DNA from: Triglochin maritima
Taxonomy: Eukaryota > Streptophyta > Magnoliopsida > Alismatales > Juncaginaceae
Direction: 5' to 3'
Length of the DNA: 64,000 bases
Assembly: GCA_963682175.1 (NCBI GenBank)
Contig: OY821793.1
Span: 26,867,493-26,931,492, forward strand
Shown here: positions 37,609 through 49,740 of the stretch, piece by piece
How the letters are laid out: every line of letters starts with the position of its first letter
Numbering within the stretch: position 1 is the stretch's first letter
Position numbers and translations under genes: made by a program
Notes under the pieces: generated by a model
Told to the model about the DNA's origin: nothing
The model's input: only the letters and a program-made list of their open reading frames with translations
The model's database searches: none

Positions 37609-40600
37609 GTGGTTGGGCCGCCTAAAGACCACTTAGAAATTAGGTGTGGGGCTGGCCACATGCCACGCGTGGAGCTGGCCAAAGGTCACTCCGTCGCCAC
37701 CCTGAAGGCCAACACCAAATCGGCTGCGCCTCGAGCATCCGACCTCCAAATCGAGCGTTCTAACTTGCATTACGTAGACAATTCATCCCTCTATCTGCCC
37801 CTAAAATTTTAGAGCAAACGCCCAAGAATTCGGGGTCACGCCTCCTCCAAGAAGACGTAGCTCCCTACCAGCCACGCCCCCACATCATCAGCATTCTTCA
37901 TCTCATCGCGCCTTGCCCTACATACATCTAAATCGGGCATTCTAAGAGGAGTTACCCATCCACTCCTCCTCACTATGTGCTTGGGTGCCCAAATATAGAC
38001 TAAGGCTCACCTAAGGTCCACTCAGGCCATTGCTTGGCACAAACGATGCGGCAGCTTCCACATTGCCCGCGGGCAACACCCATGGACTTCCAAACGTGTT
38101 TTGGAAGCGAATGGGGTAGGCAACAACCGTGGGAACCCAAGCATGGGCACGAGCAACGTCCCAAAGAACTTTCCCCACGAGAAACCCCCATTCCCTTCCG
38201 GACGCGTTCGGAAGTGCACGGGAAGGCAACAACCTTGGGCAACCGAGCACGTCGAAGAGCAACGTCCACAGGCACCTTGGTCTTTGCCCACGAGCAACCT
38301 CCATTTCACCTACAAGTGTGCTTTCACTGCCAAACGTGTTTTGGAAGCGAATGCCGCAGGCCACTGCCGCGAGCACACACTAGGCCCTAGCGTGGCGCTG
38401 ACATGCCAACTTTGACAACACTAGGCTAGTGTCCATCGCCCGACCGCCAAATCACTCCGAGATGGGTGCACCTCGTAGATAACGCGGATGGATATGTGGG
38501 GACCTAAGTTCCATAAACCGTGGTTGGGCCGCCTAAAGACCACTTAGAAATTAGGTGTGGGGCTGGCCACATGCCACGCGTGGAGCTGGCCAAAGGTCAC
38601 TCCGTCGCCACCCTGCAGGCCAACACCAAATCGGCTGCGCCTCGAGCATCCGACCTCCAAATCGAGCGTTCTAACTTGCATTACGTCGACAATTCATCCC
38701 TCTATCTGCCCCTAAAATTTAGAGCAAACGCCCAAGAATTCGGGGTCACGCCTCCTCCAAGAAGACGTAGCTCCCTACCAGCCACGCCCCCACATCATCA
38801 GCATTCTTCATCTCACCGCGCCTCGCCCTACATACATCTAAATCGGGCATTCTAAGAGGAGTTACCCATCCACTCCTCCTCACTATGTGCTTGGGTGCCC
38901 AAATATAGACTAAGGCTCACCTAAGGTGCACTCAGGCCATTGCTTGGCACAAACGATGCGGCAGCTTCCACTTTGCCCGCGGGCAACACCCATGGACTTC
39001 CAAACGCGTTTTGGAAGCGAATGGGGTAGGCAACAACCGTGGGAACCCAAGCATGGGCACGAGCAACGTCCCAAAGAACTTTCCCCACGAGAAACCCCCA
39101 TTCCCTTCCGGACGCGTTCGGAAGTGCACGGGAAGGCAACAACCTTGGGCAACCGAGCACGTCGAAGAGCAACGTCCACAGGCACCTTGGTCTTTGCCCA
39201 CGAGCAACCTCCATTTCACCTACAAGTGCGCTTTCACTGCCAAACGTGTTTTGGAAGCGAATGCCGCAGGCCACTGCCGGGAGCACACACTAGGCCCTAG
39301 CGTGGCGCTGACATGCCAACTATGACAACACTAGGCTAGTGTCCATCGCCCGACCGCCAAATCACTCCGACATGGGTGTGCCTCGTAGATAACGCGGATG
39401 GATATGTGGGGTCCTAAGTTCCATAAACCGTGGTTGGGCCGCCTAAAGACCACTTAGAAATTAGGTGTGGGGCTGGCCACATGCCACGCGTGGAGCTGGC
39501 CAAAGGTCACTCCGTCGCCACCCTGCAGGCCAACACCAAATCGGCTGCGCCTCGAGCATCCGACCTCCAAATCGAGCGTTCTAACTTGCATTACGTAGAC
39601 AATTCATCCCTCTATCTGCCCCTAAAATTTTAGAGCAAACGCCCAAGAATTCGGGGTCACGCCTCCTCCAAGAAGACGTAGCTCCCTACCAGCCACGCCC
39701 CCACATCATCAGCATTCTTCATCTCATCGCGCCTCGCCCTACATACATCTAAATCGGGCATTCTAAGAGGAGTTACCCATCCACTCCTCCTCACTATGTG
39801 CTTGGGTGCCCAAATATAGACTAAGGCTCACCTAAGGTGCACTCAGGCCATTGCTTGGCACAAACGATGCGGCAGCTTCCACTTTGCCCGCGGGCAACAC
39901 CCATGGACTTCCAAACGCGTTTTGGAAGCGAATGGGGTAGGCAACAACCGTGGGAACCCAAGCATGGGCACGAGCAACGTCCCAAAGAACTTTCCCCACG
40001 AGAAACCCCCATTCCCTTCCGGACGCGTTCGGAAGTGCACGGGAAGGCAACAACCTTGGGCAACCGAGCACGTCGAAGAGCAACGTCCACAGGCACCTTG
40101 GTCTTTGCCCACGAGCAACCTCCATTTCACCTACAAGTGCGCTTTCACTGCCAAACGTGTTTTGGAAGCGAATGCCGCAGGCCACTGCCGGGAGCACACA
40201 CTAGGCCCTAGCGTGGCGCTGACATGCCAACTATGACAACACTAGGCTAGTGTCCATCGCCCGACCGCCAAATCACTCCGACATGGGTGTGCCTCGTAGA
40301 TAACGCGGATGGATATGTGGGGTCCTAAGTTCCATAAACCGTGGTTGGGCCGCCTAAAGACCACTTAGAAATTAGGTGTGGGGCTGGCCACATGCCACGC
40401 GTGGAGCTGGCCAAAGGTCACTCCGTCGCCACCCTGAAGGCCAACACCAAATCGGCTGCGCCTCGAGCATCCGACCTCCAAATCGAGCGTTCTAACTTGC
40501 ATTACGTAGACAATTCATCCCTCTATCTGCCCCTAAATTTTAGAGCAAACGCCCAAGAATTCGGGGTCACGCCTCCTCCAAGAAGACGTAGCTCCCTACC

Positions 40601-43600
40601 AGCCACGCCCCCACATCATCAGCATTCTTCATCTCATCGCGCCTTGCCCTACATACATCTAAATCGGGCATTCTAAGAGGAGTTACCCATCCACTCCTCC
40701 TCACTATGTGCTTGGGTGCCCAAATATAGACTAAGGCTCACCTAAGGTCCACTCAGGCCATTGCTTGGCACAAACGATGCGGCAGCTTCCACATTGCCCG
40801 CGGGCAACACCCATGGACTTCCAAACGCGTTTTGGAAGCGAATGGGGTAGGCAACAACCGTGGGAACCCAAGCATGGGCACGAGCAACGTCCCAAAGAAC
40901 TTTCCCCACGAGAAACCCCCATTCCCTTCCGGACGCGTTCGGAAGTGCACGGGAAGGCAACAACCTTGGGCAACCGAGCACGTCGAAGAGCAACGTCCAC
41001 AGGCACCTTGGTCTTTGCCCACGAGCAACCTCCATTTCACCTACAAGTGTGCTTTCACTGCCAAACGTGTTTTGGAAGCGAATGCCGCAGGCCACTGCCG
41101 CGAGCACACACTAGGCCCTAGCGTGGCGCTGACATGCCAACTTTGACAACACTAGGCTAGTGTCCATCGCCCGACCGCCAAATCACTCCGAGATGGGTGC
41201 ACCTCGTAGATAACGCGGATGGATATGTGGGGACCTAAGTTCCATAAACCGTGGTTGGGCCGCCTAAAGACCACTTAGAAATTAGGTGTGGGGCTGGCCA
41301 CATGCCACGCGTGGAGCTGGCCAAAGGTCACTCCGTCGCCACCCTGCAGGCCAACACCAAATCGGCTGCGCCTCGAGCATCCGACCTCCAAATCGAGCGT
41401 TCTAACTTGCATTACGTCGACAATTCATCCCTCTATCTGCCCCTAAAATTTAGAGCAAACGCCCAAGAATTCGGGGTCACGCCTCCTCCAAGAAGACGTA
41501 GCTCCCTACCAGCCACGCCCCCACATCATCAGCATTCTTCATCTCACCGCGCCTCGCCCTACATACATCTAAATCGGGCATTCTAAGAGGAGTTACCCAT
41601 CCACTCCTCCTCACTATGTGCTTGGGTGCCCAAATATAGACTAAGGCTCACCTAAGGTGCACTCAGGCCATTGCTTGGCACAAACGATGCGGCAGCTTCC
41701 ACTTTGCCCGCGGGCAACACCCATGGACTTCCAAACGCGTTTTGGAAGCGAATGGGGTAGGCAACAACCGTGGGAACCCAAGCATGGGCACGAGCAACGT
41801 CCCAAAGAACTTTCCCCACGAGAAACCCCCATTCCCTTCCGGACGCGTTCGGAAGTGCACGGGAAGGCAACAACCTTGGGCAACCGAGCACGTCGAAGAG
41901 CAACGTCCACAGGCACCTTGGTCTTTGCCCACGAGCAACCTCCATTTCACCTACAAGTGCGCTTTCACTGCCAAACGTGTTTTGGAAGCGAATTTCGCAG
42001 GCCACTGCCGGGAGCACACACTAGGCCCTAGCGTGGCGCTGACATGCCAACTATGACAACACTAGGCTAGTGTCCATCGCCCGACCGCCAAATCACTCCG
42101 ACATGGGTGTGCCTCGTAGATAACGCGGATGGATATGTGGGGTCCTAAGTTCCATAAACCGTGGTTGGGCCGCCTAAAGACCACTTAGAAATTAGGTGTG
42201 GGGCTGGCCACATGCCACGCGTGGAGCTGGCCAAAGGTCACTCCGTCGCCACCCTGCAGGCCAACACCAAATCGGCTGCGCCTCGAGCATCCGACCTCCA
42301 AATCGAGCGTTCTAACTTGCATTACGTAGACAATTCATCCCTCTATCTGCCCCTAAAATTTTAGAGCAAACGCCCAAGAATTCGGGGTCACGCCTCCTCC
42401 AAGAAGACGTAGCTCCCTACCAGCCACGCCCCCACATCATCAGCATTCTTCATCTCATCGAGCCTCGCCCTACATACATCTAAATCGGGCATTCTAAGAG
42501 GAGTTACCCATCCACTCCTCCTCACTATGTGCTTGGGTGCCCAAATATAGACTAAGGCTCACCTAAGGTGCACTCAGGCCATTGCTTGGCACAAACGATG
42601 CGGCAGCTTCCACTTTGCCCGCGGGCAACACCCATGGACTTCCAAACGCGTTTTGGAAGCGAATGGGGTAGGCAACAACCGTGGGAACCCAAGCATGGGC
42701 ACGAGCAACGTCCCAAAGAACTTTCCCCACGAGAAACCCCCATTCCCTTCCGGACGCGTTCGGAAGTGCACGGGAAGGCAACAACCTTGGGCAACCGAGC
42801 ACGTCGAAGAGCAACGTCCACAGGCACCTTGGTCTTTGCCCACGAGCAACCTCCATTTCACCTACAAGTGCGCTTTCACTGCCAAACGTGTTTTGGAAGC
42901 GAATGCCGCAGGCCACTGCCGGGAGCACACACTAGGCCCTAGCGTGGCGCTGACATGCCAACTATGACAACACTAGGCTAGTGTCCATCGCCCGACCGCC
43001 AAATCACTCCGACATGGGTGTGCCTTGTAGATAACGCGGATGGATATGTGGGGTCCTAAGTTCCATAAACCGTGGTTGGGCCGCCTAAAGACCACTTAGA
43101 AATTAGGTGTGGGGCTGGCCACATGCCACGCGTGGAGCTGGCCAAAGGTCACTCCGTCGCCACCCTGAAGGCCAACACCAAATCGGCTGCGCCTCGAGCA
43201 TCCGACCTCCAAATCGACCGTTCTAACTTGCATTACGTAGACAATTCATCCCTCTATCTGCCCCTAAAATTTTAGAGCAAACGCCCAAGAATTCGGGGTC
43301 ACACCTCCTCCAAGAAGACGTAGCTCCCTACCAGCCACGCCCCCACATCATCAGCATTCTTCATCTCATCGCGCCTTGCCCTACATACATCTAAATCGGG
43401 CATTCTAAGAGGAGTTACCCATCCACTCCTCCTCACTATGTGCTTGGGTGCCCAAATATAGACTAAGGCTCACCTAAGGTGCACTCAGGCCATTGCTTGG
43501 CACAAACGATGCGGCAGCTTCCACTTTGCCCGCGGGCAACACCCATGGACTTCCAAACGCGTTTTGGAAGCGAATGGGGTAGGCAACAACCGTGGGAACC

Positions 43601-45804
43601 CAAGCATGGGCACGAGCAACGTCCCAAAGAACTTTCCCCACGAGAAACCCCCATTCCCTTCCGGACGCGTTCGGAAGTGCACGGGAAGGCAACAACCTTG
43701 GGCAACCGAGCACGTCGAAGAGCAACGTCCACAGGCACCTTGGTCTTTGCCCACGAGCAACCTCCATTTCACCTACAAGTGCGCTTTCACTGCCAAACGT
43801 GTTTTGGAAGCGAATGCCGCAGGCCACTGCCGGGAGCACACACTAGGCCCTAGCGTGGCGCTGACATGCCAACTATGACAACACTAGGCTAGTGTCCATC
43901 GCCCGACCGCCAAATCACTCCTACATGGGTGTGCCTCGTAGATAACGCGGATGGATATGTGGGGTCCTAAGTTCCATAAACCGTGGTTGGGCCGCCTAAA
44001 GACCACTTAGAAATTAGGTGTGGGGCTGGCCACATGCCACGCGTGGAGCTGGCCAAAGGTCACTCCGTCGCCACCCTGAAGGCCAACACCAAATCGGCTG
44101 CGCCTCGAGCATCCGACCTCCAAATCGAGCGTTCTAACTTGCATTACGTAGACAATTCATCCCTCTATCTGCCCCTAAAATTTTAGAGCAAACGCCCAAG
44201 AATTCGGGGTCACGCCTCCTCCAAGAAGACGTAGCTCCCTACCAGCCACGCCCCCACATCATCAGCATTCTTCATCTCATCGCGCCTTGCCCTACATACA
44301 TCTAAATCGGGCATTCTAAGAGGAGTTACCCATCCACTCCTCCTCACTATGTGCTTGGGTGCCCAAATATAGACTAAGGCTCACCTAAGGTGCACTCAGG
44401 CCATTGCTTGGCACAAACGATGCGGCAGCTTCCACTTTGCCCGCGGGCAACACCCATGGACTTCCAAACGCGTTTTGGAAGCGAATGGGGTAGGCAACAA
44501 CCGTGGGAACCCAAGCATGGGCACGAGCAACGTCCCAAAGAACTTTCCCCACGAGAAACCCCCATTCCCTTCCGGACGCGTTCGGAAGTGCACGGGAAGG
44601 CAACAACCTTGGGCAACCGAGCACGTCGAAGAGCAACGTCCACAGGCACCTTGGTCTTTGCCCACGAGCAACCTCCATTTCACCTACAAGTGCGCTTTCA
44701 CTGCCAAACGTGTTTTGGAAGCGAATGCCGCAGGCCACTGCCGGGAGCACACACTAGGCCCTAGCGTGGCGCTGACATGCCAACTATGACAACACTAGGC
44801 TAGTGTCCATCGCCCGACCGCCAAATCACTCCTACATGGGTGTGCCTCGTAGATAACGCGGATGGATATGTGGGGTCCTAAGTTCCATAAACCGTGGTTG
44901 GGCCGCCTAAAGACCACTTAGAAATTAGGTGTGGGGCTGGCCACATGCCACGCGTGGAGCTGGCCAAAGGTCACTCCGTCGCCACCCTGAAGGCCAACAC
45001 CAAATCGGCTGCGCCTCGAGCATCCGACCTCCAAATCGAGCGTTCTAACTTGCATTACGTAGACAATTCATCCCTCTATCTGCCCCTAAAATTTTAGAGC
45101 AAACGCCCAAGAATTCGGGGTCACGCCTCCTCCAAGAAGACGTAGCTCCCTACCAGCCACGCCCCCACATCATCAGCATTCTTCATCTCATCGCGCCTTG
45201 CCCTACATACATCTAAATCGGGCATTCTAAGAGGAGTTACCCATCCACTCCTCCTCACTATGTGCTTGGGTGCCCAAATATAGACTAAGGCTCACCTAAG
45301 GTGCACTCAGGCCATTGCTTGGCACAAACGATGCGGCAGCTTCCACTTTGCCCGCGGGCAACACCCATGGACTTCCAAACGCGTTTTGGAAGCGAATGGG
45401 GTAGGCAACAACCGTGGGAACCCAAGCATGGGCACGAGCAACGTCCCAAAGAACTTTCCCCACGAGAAACCCCCATTCCCTTCCGGACGCGTTCGGAAGT
45501 GCACGGGAAGGCAACAACCTTGGGCAACCGAGCACGTCGAAGAGCAACGTCCACAGGCACCTTGGTCTTTGCCCACGAGCAACCTCCATTTCACCTACAA
45601 GTGCGCTTTCACTGCCAAACGTGTTTTGGAAGCGAATGCCGCAGGCCACTGCCGGGAGCACACACTAGGCCCTAGCGTGGCGCTGACATGCCAACTATGA
45701 CAACACTAGGCTAGTGTCCATCGCCCGACCGCCAAATCACTCCGACATGGGTGTGCCTCGTAGATAACGCGGATGGATATGTGGGGTCCTAAGTTCCATT
45801 AACA

Positions 45805-46662
45805 GTGGTTGGGCCGCCTAAAGACCACTTAGAAACTAGGTGTGGGGCTGGCCACATGCCACGCGTGGAGCTGGCCAAAGGCCACTCCGTCGCCACCCTG
45901 CAGGCCAACACCAAATCGGCTGCGCCTCGAGCATCGGACCTCCAAATCGAGCGTTCTAACTTGCATCACGTAGACAATTCATCCCTCTATCTGCCCCTAA
46001 AATTTCAGAGCAAACTCCCTGGCATTCGGGGTCGCGCCTCCTCCAAGAAGACGCAGCTCCCTACCAGCCACGCCCCCACATCATCAGCATTCTTCATCTC
46101 ATCGCGCCTCGCCCTACATACATCTAAATCGGCCATTCTAAGAGGAGTTACCCATCCACTCCTCCTCACTATGTGCTTGGGTGCCCAAATATAGACTAAG
46201 GCTCACCTAAGGTCCACTCAGGCCATTGCTTGGGACAAACGATGCGGCAGATTCCACTTTCCCCACGGGCAACACCCATGGACTTCCAAACGCGGTTTGG
46301 AAGCGAATGGGGTAGGCAACAACCGTGGGAACCCAATCATGGGCACGAGCAACGTCCCAAAGAACTTTCCCCACGAGAAACCCCCATTCTCTTCCGGACG
46401 CGTTCGGAAGTGCACGGGAAGGCAACAACCTTGGGCAACCGAGCACGTCGAAGAGCAACGTCCACAGGCACCTTGGTCTTTGCCCACGAGCAACCTCCAT
46501 TTCACCTACAAGTGTGCTTTCACTGCCAAACGTGTTTTGGAAGCGAATGCCGCAGGCCACTGCCGTGAGCACACACTAGGCCCTAGCGTGGCGCTGACAT
46601 GCCAACTTTGACAACACTAGGCTAGTGTCCATCGCCCGACCGCCAAATCACACCGAGATGGG
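45805..46662 (+). repeat. Satellite monomer interrupted by the second element (left part)
   Basis: This monomer leaves the trimer class: it has GAAACTAGG, GCATCGGACC, TTGCATCACG, CTCCCTGGCATTCGGGG and GACGCAGCTCCC. TTGCATCACG and GACGCAGCTCCC also occur in copies 1935 and 2845 more than 40 kb away, and GACGCAGCTCCC recurs in the copy at 48894. The right end is cut by the retroelement at TGCAC. Confidence 0.88.
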
Positions 46663-46667
46663 TGCAC
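46663..46667 (+). repeat. Target-site duplication TGCAC, left
   Basis: TGCAC precedes the TGATTG start of the element and is repeated at 48841-48845, where CTCGTAG resumes the monomer. Confidence 0.95.
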
Positions 46668-48220
46668 TGATTGACATCATTTCATGCTCATATTTGTATC
46701 TTATATCCATTATCTTACACCTAAGCAATGCTACGTGATGAGTTTTATGTTTAGTTTTCAGGAATAAAGAGGTTTGAAGAGAAGAGCCATGAAAGGACCC
46801 AAAAGCTGGGAAAAAGGACTGAATGGTGAGATCTAGGGACCAAGATGCAAGGGAGAAGGACCTGAATGTAAGACAGAAGGACCTAAGAGCAAAACAATAT
46901 ACTCCACACCATCATGGGGAGTATTTTACCAATTCTATTCGGGTCGGAGCTCCAACAAGTCGAGTAACCGCATCAAAGACCAACAATACCAGAAAGCAAA
47001 GCCCACAACAAATTCCAACACGATCCGACAATTTTGGACCGCCAATTGGCGGTCTTGGACCGCTAATTGGCGGTCCATATTGCTCAGGATCCGTCGAAAT
47101 TTCTCCTGGACTTGTATTAATGTTCGTTTAGGCTATTTTTGGTATTAGTTTAGTCCCACATCGGGGGATTGTCCCCGATTAGCTTTTTCCATGCTTATAA
47201 ATAGAACTCTTCACCTTCCATTGTAATTACCCATTGTTTGGTGGCATTCTCTCTACTAAGGAGTGAGCCTTGAAGCAATAACTCAAGGTGGAGAAGGATG
47301 CTACCTTCAATGTGAGTCATTGTTAATAAAAGTTTATTTGTTTCTTTTAATCTTGTTTTGTTATGTTGTTTGTTTTGTGTGGGTTGCTTTACTTTGTTTA
47401 ATTTCTTGTTTAGTAATTTTAGTATCTTAGTTAAATGTTTTCTTTACTTAGTCTAATCAGTAGTGTAATGAGTAGTGAGTAGTTCCATCCCCATTTGGGG
47501 GGTGGAGAAATATGTGATATAATTATGTAGTGTATTAAGTGTGTGTTATTTTTATCCATTGAGCTTTATATGATTTCCATAACCATCTAATGGGTCTCCA
47601 CTCTTATCTTTGATATGCTAATGCTCTTGAATGAAGCTTAGCTTATGCTTTGATTAGTGGACCTATTTTATGGGGAATGATAAGGTTAGGATATGGATGA
47701 AGTTAATGTTGGAAACACAATTTGTAGTGTATGTACTCTTGTTGCCTTTTCCTTAGCTAATGTCTTGTATGTTTTAATGATGTAGTCATCTTAATTCATG
47801 TAGAGGCATAGTAGGGTCTAGTCTTTATACTTGAGTTCATGTAGCTTCATTCCAATTATTGTCTTGTATGTTTTAATGATGTAGTCTTATCTTAATTCAT
47901 GTAAAGGCAAAGTTGGATGTAGTTTTATGATTTCATGCACTACATGTTGTGAGGAGCTTAATGAACACACACACACATCTTTATGTTCACATCAGTTCTC
48001 TACCCCCTTTGGGGTTTAGTTTTATTGCTTATCTTCATTTCCTTTTGCATTCTAGTTTAGCATTGTAGTGTAGTTTAGTGTAACCAATCCTTTTCTCCTT
48101 TCTTTACCCCTTGCCTTCGCACGAACCAAGTGTCGACACACCTCCCAGTGGACGACCCGTATTTGCCACCGCTTCAACGCGGCCGTGCACTTGCGGTTAA
48201 AAATATAAAACGATCAATCA
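46668..48220 (+). repeat. Complete 5' LTR (1553 bp)
   Basis: It begins TGATTGACATC and ends CGATCAATCA. By eye it differs from the solo LTR at roughly a dozen positions over the first 1.1 kb, with more substitutions and small indels in the last third; near 48050, for instance, a CTAGTTTAGCATTG stretch is absent from the solo LTR. It retains the TATA box (47196-47203), poly(A) signal (47325-47330) and the U3 palindrome pair (47037-47054 and 47056-47077). The second palindrome carries one mismatch, AATTGG where the solo LTR has AATTAG. An open frame at 46823-47131 corresponds to that in the solo LTR. Confidence 0.93.
47196..47203 (+). promoter_or_regulatory. LTR TATA box, second element
   Basis: TATAAATA in the same context as in the solo LTR. 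It is the likely core promoter of the parental element's genomic RNA. Whether it is active is unknown. Confidence 0.7.
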
Positions 48221-48226
48221 AGTTTT

Positions 48227-48244
48227 TGGCGCCGTTGCCGGGGA
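48227..48244 (+). other. Primer-binding site complementary to tRNA-Asp
   Basis: TGGCGCCGTTGCCGGGGA lies six bases after the 5' LTR. It is the reverse complement of the last 18 nt (with CCA) of plant cytosolic tRNA-Asp, as I recall that tRNA sequence. Reverse transcription of the parental element would have been primed here. This is the strongest clue that the insertion is a plant LTR retrotransposon, and it fixes the + strand as the sense strand. Confidence 0.9.
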
Positions 48245-48305
48245 ATGATAAGGTTAGCTTATGCTTTGATTAGTGGACCTATTTTATGGGGAATGATAAG
48301 GTTAG
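48240..48305 (+). repeat. Rearranged PBS/3' LTR junction with 48-bp duplication
   Basis: GGGGAATGATAAGGTTAG occurs at 48240-48257, fused to the PBS, and again at 48288-48305, in its normal LTR context. Between them is CTTATGC...TTTTAT, which in the intact LTR lies just upstream of the second copy. The PBS end (CCGGGGA) and the LTR text (TGGGGAATGA) share GGGGAA. The step back from GGTTAG to CTTATGC shares TTAG with GCTTAGCTTATGC of the LTR. Two microhomology-guided switches explain the structure. Confidence 0.85.
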
Positions 48306-48840
48306 GATATGGATGAAGTTAATATTGGAAACACAATTTGTAATGTATGTGCTCTTGTTGCCTTTACCTTAGCTAATGTCTTGTATGTTTTAATGATGTA
48401 GTGAAATCTTAATTCATGTAGAGGCATAGTAGGGTCTAGTCTTTATACTTGAGTTCATGTAGCTTCATTCCAATCATTGTCTTGTATGTTTTAATGATGT
48501 AGTCTTATCTTAATTCATGTAGAGGCAAGATTGGATGTAGTTTTATGATTTCATGCACTACATGTTGTGAGGAGCTTAATTGAACACACACACACACACA
48601 TCTTTATGTTCACATTATTTCTCTACCCCCTTTGGGGTTTAGTTTTATTGCTTATCTTCATTTCCTTTGCATTTCATTTCAGCTTTTTAGTTTAGATTAG
48701 TGTAATACATCTTTCTCCCTTCTTTTTACCTCTCGCCTTCGAATAAACCAAGTGTCGACACACCTCCCAGTGGACGACCCGTATTTGCCACCGCTTCAAC
48801 GCGGCCGTGCACTTGCGGTTAAATATAAAACGATCAATCA
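48258..48840 (+). repeat. 5'-truncated 3' LTR fragment (~583 bp)
   Basis: It corresponds to about 47639-48220 of the 5' LTR, so roughly the first 970 bp of the 3' LTR are missing. Over the first 280 bp I count around ten differences from the 5' LTR. The segment before the final 90 bp is strongly diverged (48670-48745 against 48045-48125). The terminal GTGTCGACACACC...CAATCA portion is nearly unchanged. Like the 5' LTR, and unlike the solo LTR, it has ACTTGAGTTCATGTAGCTTC, so the two ends belong to one lineage. Confidence 0.88.
48584..48600 (+). repeat. (AC)n microsatellite in the 3' LTR fragment
   Basis: A 17-nt AC run, longer than the equivalent runs in the 5' LTR (about 47965-47977) and the solo LTR (about 27806-27817). 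It is a slippage-prone tract that varies between LTR copies. Confidence 0.85.
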
Positions 48841-48845
48841 TGCAC
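48841..48845 (+). repeat. Target-site duplication TGCAC, right
   Basis: TGCAC follows the CAATCA terminus and matches the left copy at 46663-46667. The satellite continues in register from here. Confidence 0.95.
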
Positions 48846-49740
48846 CTCGTAGATAACGCGGATGGATATGTGGGGACCTAAGTTCCATAAACCGTGGTTG
48901 GGCCGCCTAAAGACCACTTAGAAATTAGGTGTGGGGCTGGCCACATGCCACGCGTGGAGCTGGCCAAAGGTCACTCCGTTGCCACCCTGCAGGCCAACAC
49001 CAAATCGGCTGCGCCTCGAGCATCCGACCTCCAAATCGAGCGTTCTAACTTGCATTACGTAGACAATTCATCCCTCTATCTGCCCCTAAAATTTCAGAGC
49101 AAAAGCCCTAGCATTCGGGGTCGCGCCTCCTCCAAGAAGACGCAGCTCCCTACCAGCCACGCCCCCACATCATCAGCATTCTTCATCTCATCGCGCCTCG
49201 CCCTACATACATCTAAATCGGGCATTCTAAGAGGAGTTACCCATCCACTCCTCCTCACTATGTGCTTGGGTGCCCAAATATAGACTAAGGCTCACCTAAG
49301 GTCCACTCAGGCCATTGCTTGGCACAAACGATGCGGCAGCTTCCACTGTGCCCGCGGGCAACACCCATGGACTTCCAAACGCGTTTTGGAAGCGAATGGG
49401 GTAGGCAACAACCGTGGGAACCCAAGCATGGGCACGAGCAACGTCCCAAAGAACTTTCCCCACGAGAAAACCCCCATTCCCTTCCGGACGCGTTCGGAAG
49501 TGCACGGGAAGGCAACAACCTTGGGCAACCGAGCACGTCGAAGAGCAACGTCCACAGGCACCTTGGTCTTTGCCCACGAGCAACCTCCATTTCACCTACA
49601 AGTGCGCTTTCACTGCCAAACGTGTTTTGGAAGCGAATGCCGCAGGCCACTGCCGGGAGCACACACTAGGCCCTAGCGTGGCGCTGACATGCCAACTATG
49701 ACAACACTAGGCTAGTGTCCATCGCCCGACCGCCAAATCA
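48846..49740 (+). repeat. Satellite monomer right of the second element
   Basis: The copy anchored at 48894 is 912 bp and mixes classes. It has GAAATTAGG and AAGGTCACTCC of the trimer block, but CCCTAGCATTCGGGG and GACGCAGCTCCC like copies near 3 kb and 46 kb. One extra A (GAGAAAACCCCC near 49466) gives the 912-bp length. Confidence 0.88.

Larger units (their letters stand above)
35290..45804 (+). repeat. Satellite block VI: 2732-bp trimeric higher-order repeat, then monomer run
   Basis: Copies are anchored at 35788, 36698, 37609, 38520, 39430, 40341, 41251, 42161, 43072, 43983 and 44894. Most carry GAAATTAGG, AAGGTCACTCC and CAAGAATTCGGGGTCAC, the last creating an EcoRI site. Trimer-phased markers recur every 2731-2732 bp. 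GGGGACCTAAG, TACGTCGACAATTC and TCTCACCGCG occur at the 35788, 38520 and 41251 copies. CCACATTGCCCG occurs near 35328, 38060 and 40791. CCTGAAGGCC marks the third member (37609, 40341), then continues in 43072, 43983 and 44894, which are nearly identical single-monomer duplicates. Confidence 0.92.
46668..48840 (+). mobile_element. Collapsed LTR retrotransposon: 5' LTR, PBS, truncated 3' LTR (2173 bp)
   Basis: This insertion belongs to the same family and orientation as the solo LTR. The order is a full 5' LTR (46668-48220), spacer AGTTTT, a primer-binding site (48227-48244), a rearranged junction, then the 3' part of a second LTR ending CGATCAATCA at 48840. Perfect TGCAC duplications flank it, and 45805+911+2173+5 = 48894 restores satellite register. 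No gag, protease, reverse transcriptase, RNase H or integrase sequence remains, and no polypurine tract is seen. It cannot encode its own mobility. The primer site matches the 3' end of plant tRNA-Asp, known for Athila and related plant Ty3/gypsy elements, so that placement is likely but unproven without coding domains. Confidence 0.95.

Noticed and set aside
48221..48840. Autonomous retrotransposon coding region in the second element
   Set aside because: Only about 600 bp follows the 5' LTR, and nearly all of it aligns to the LTR itself. There is no room for gag or pol.
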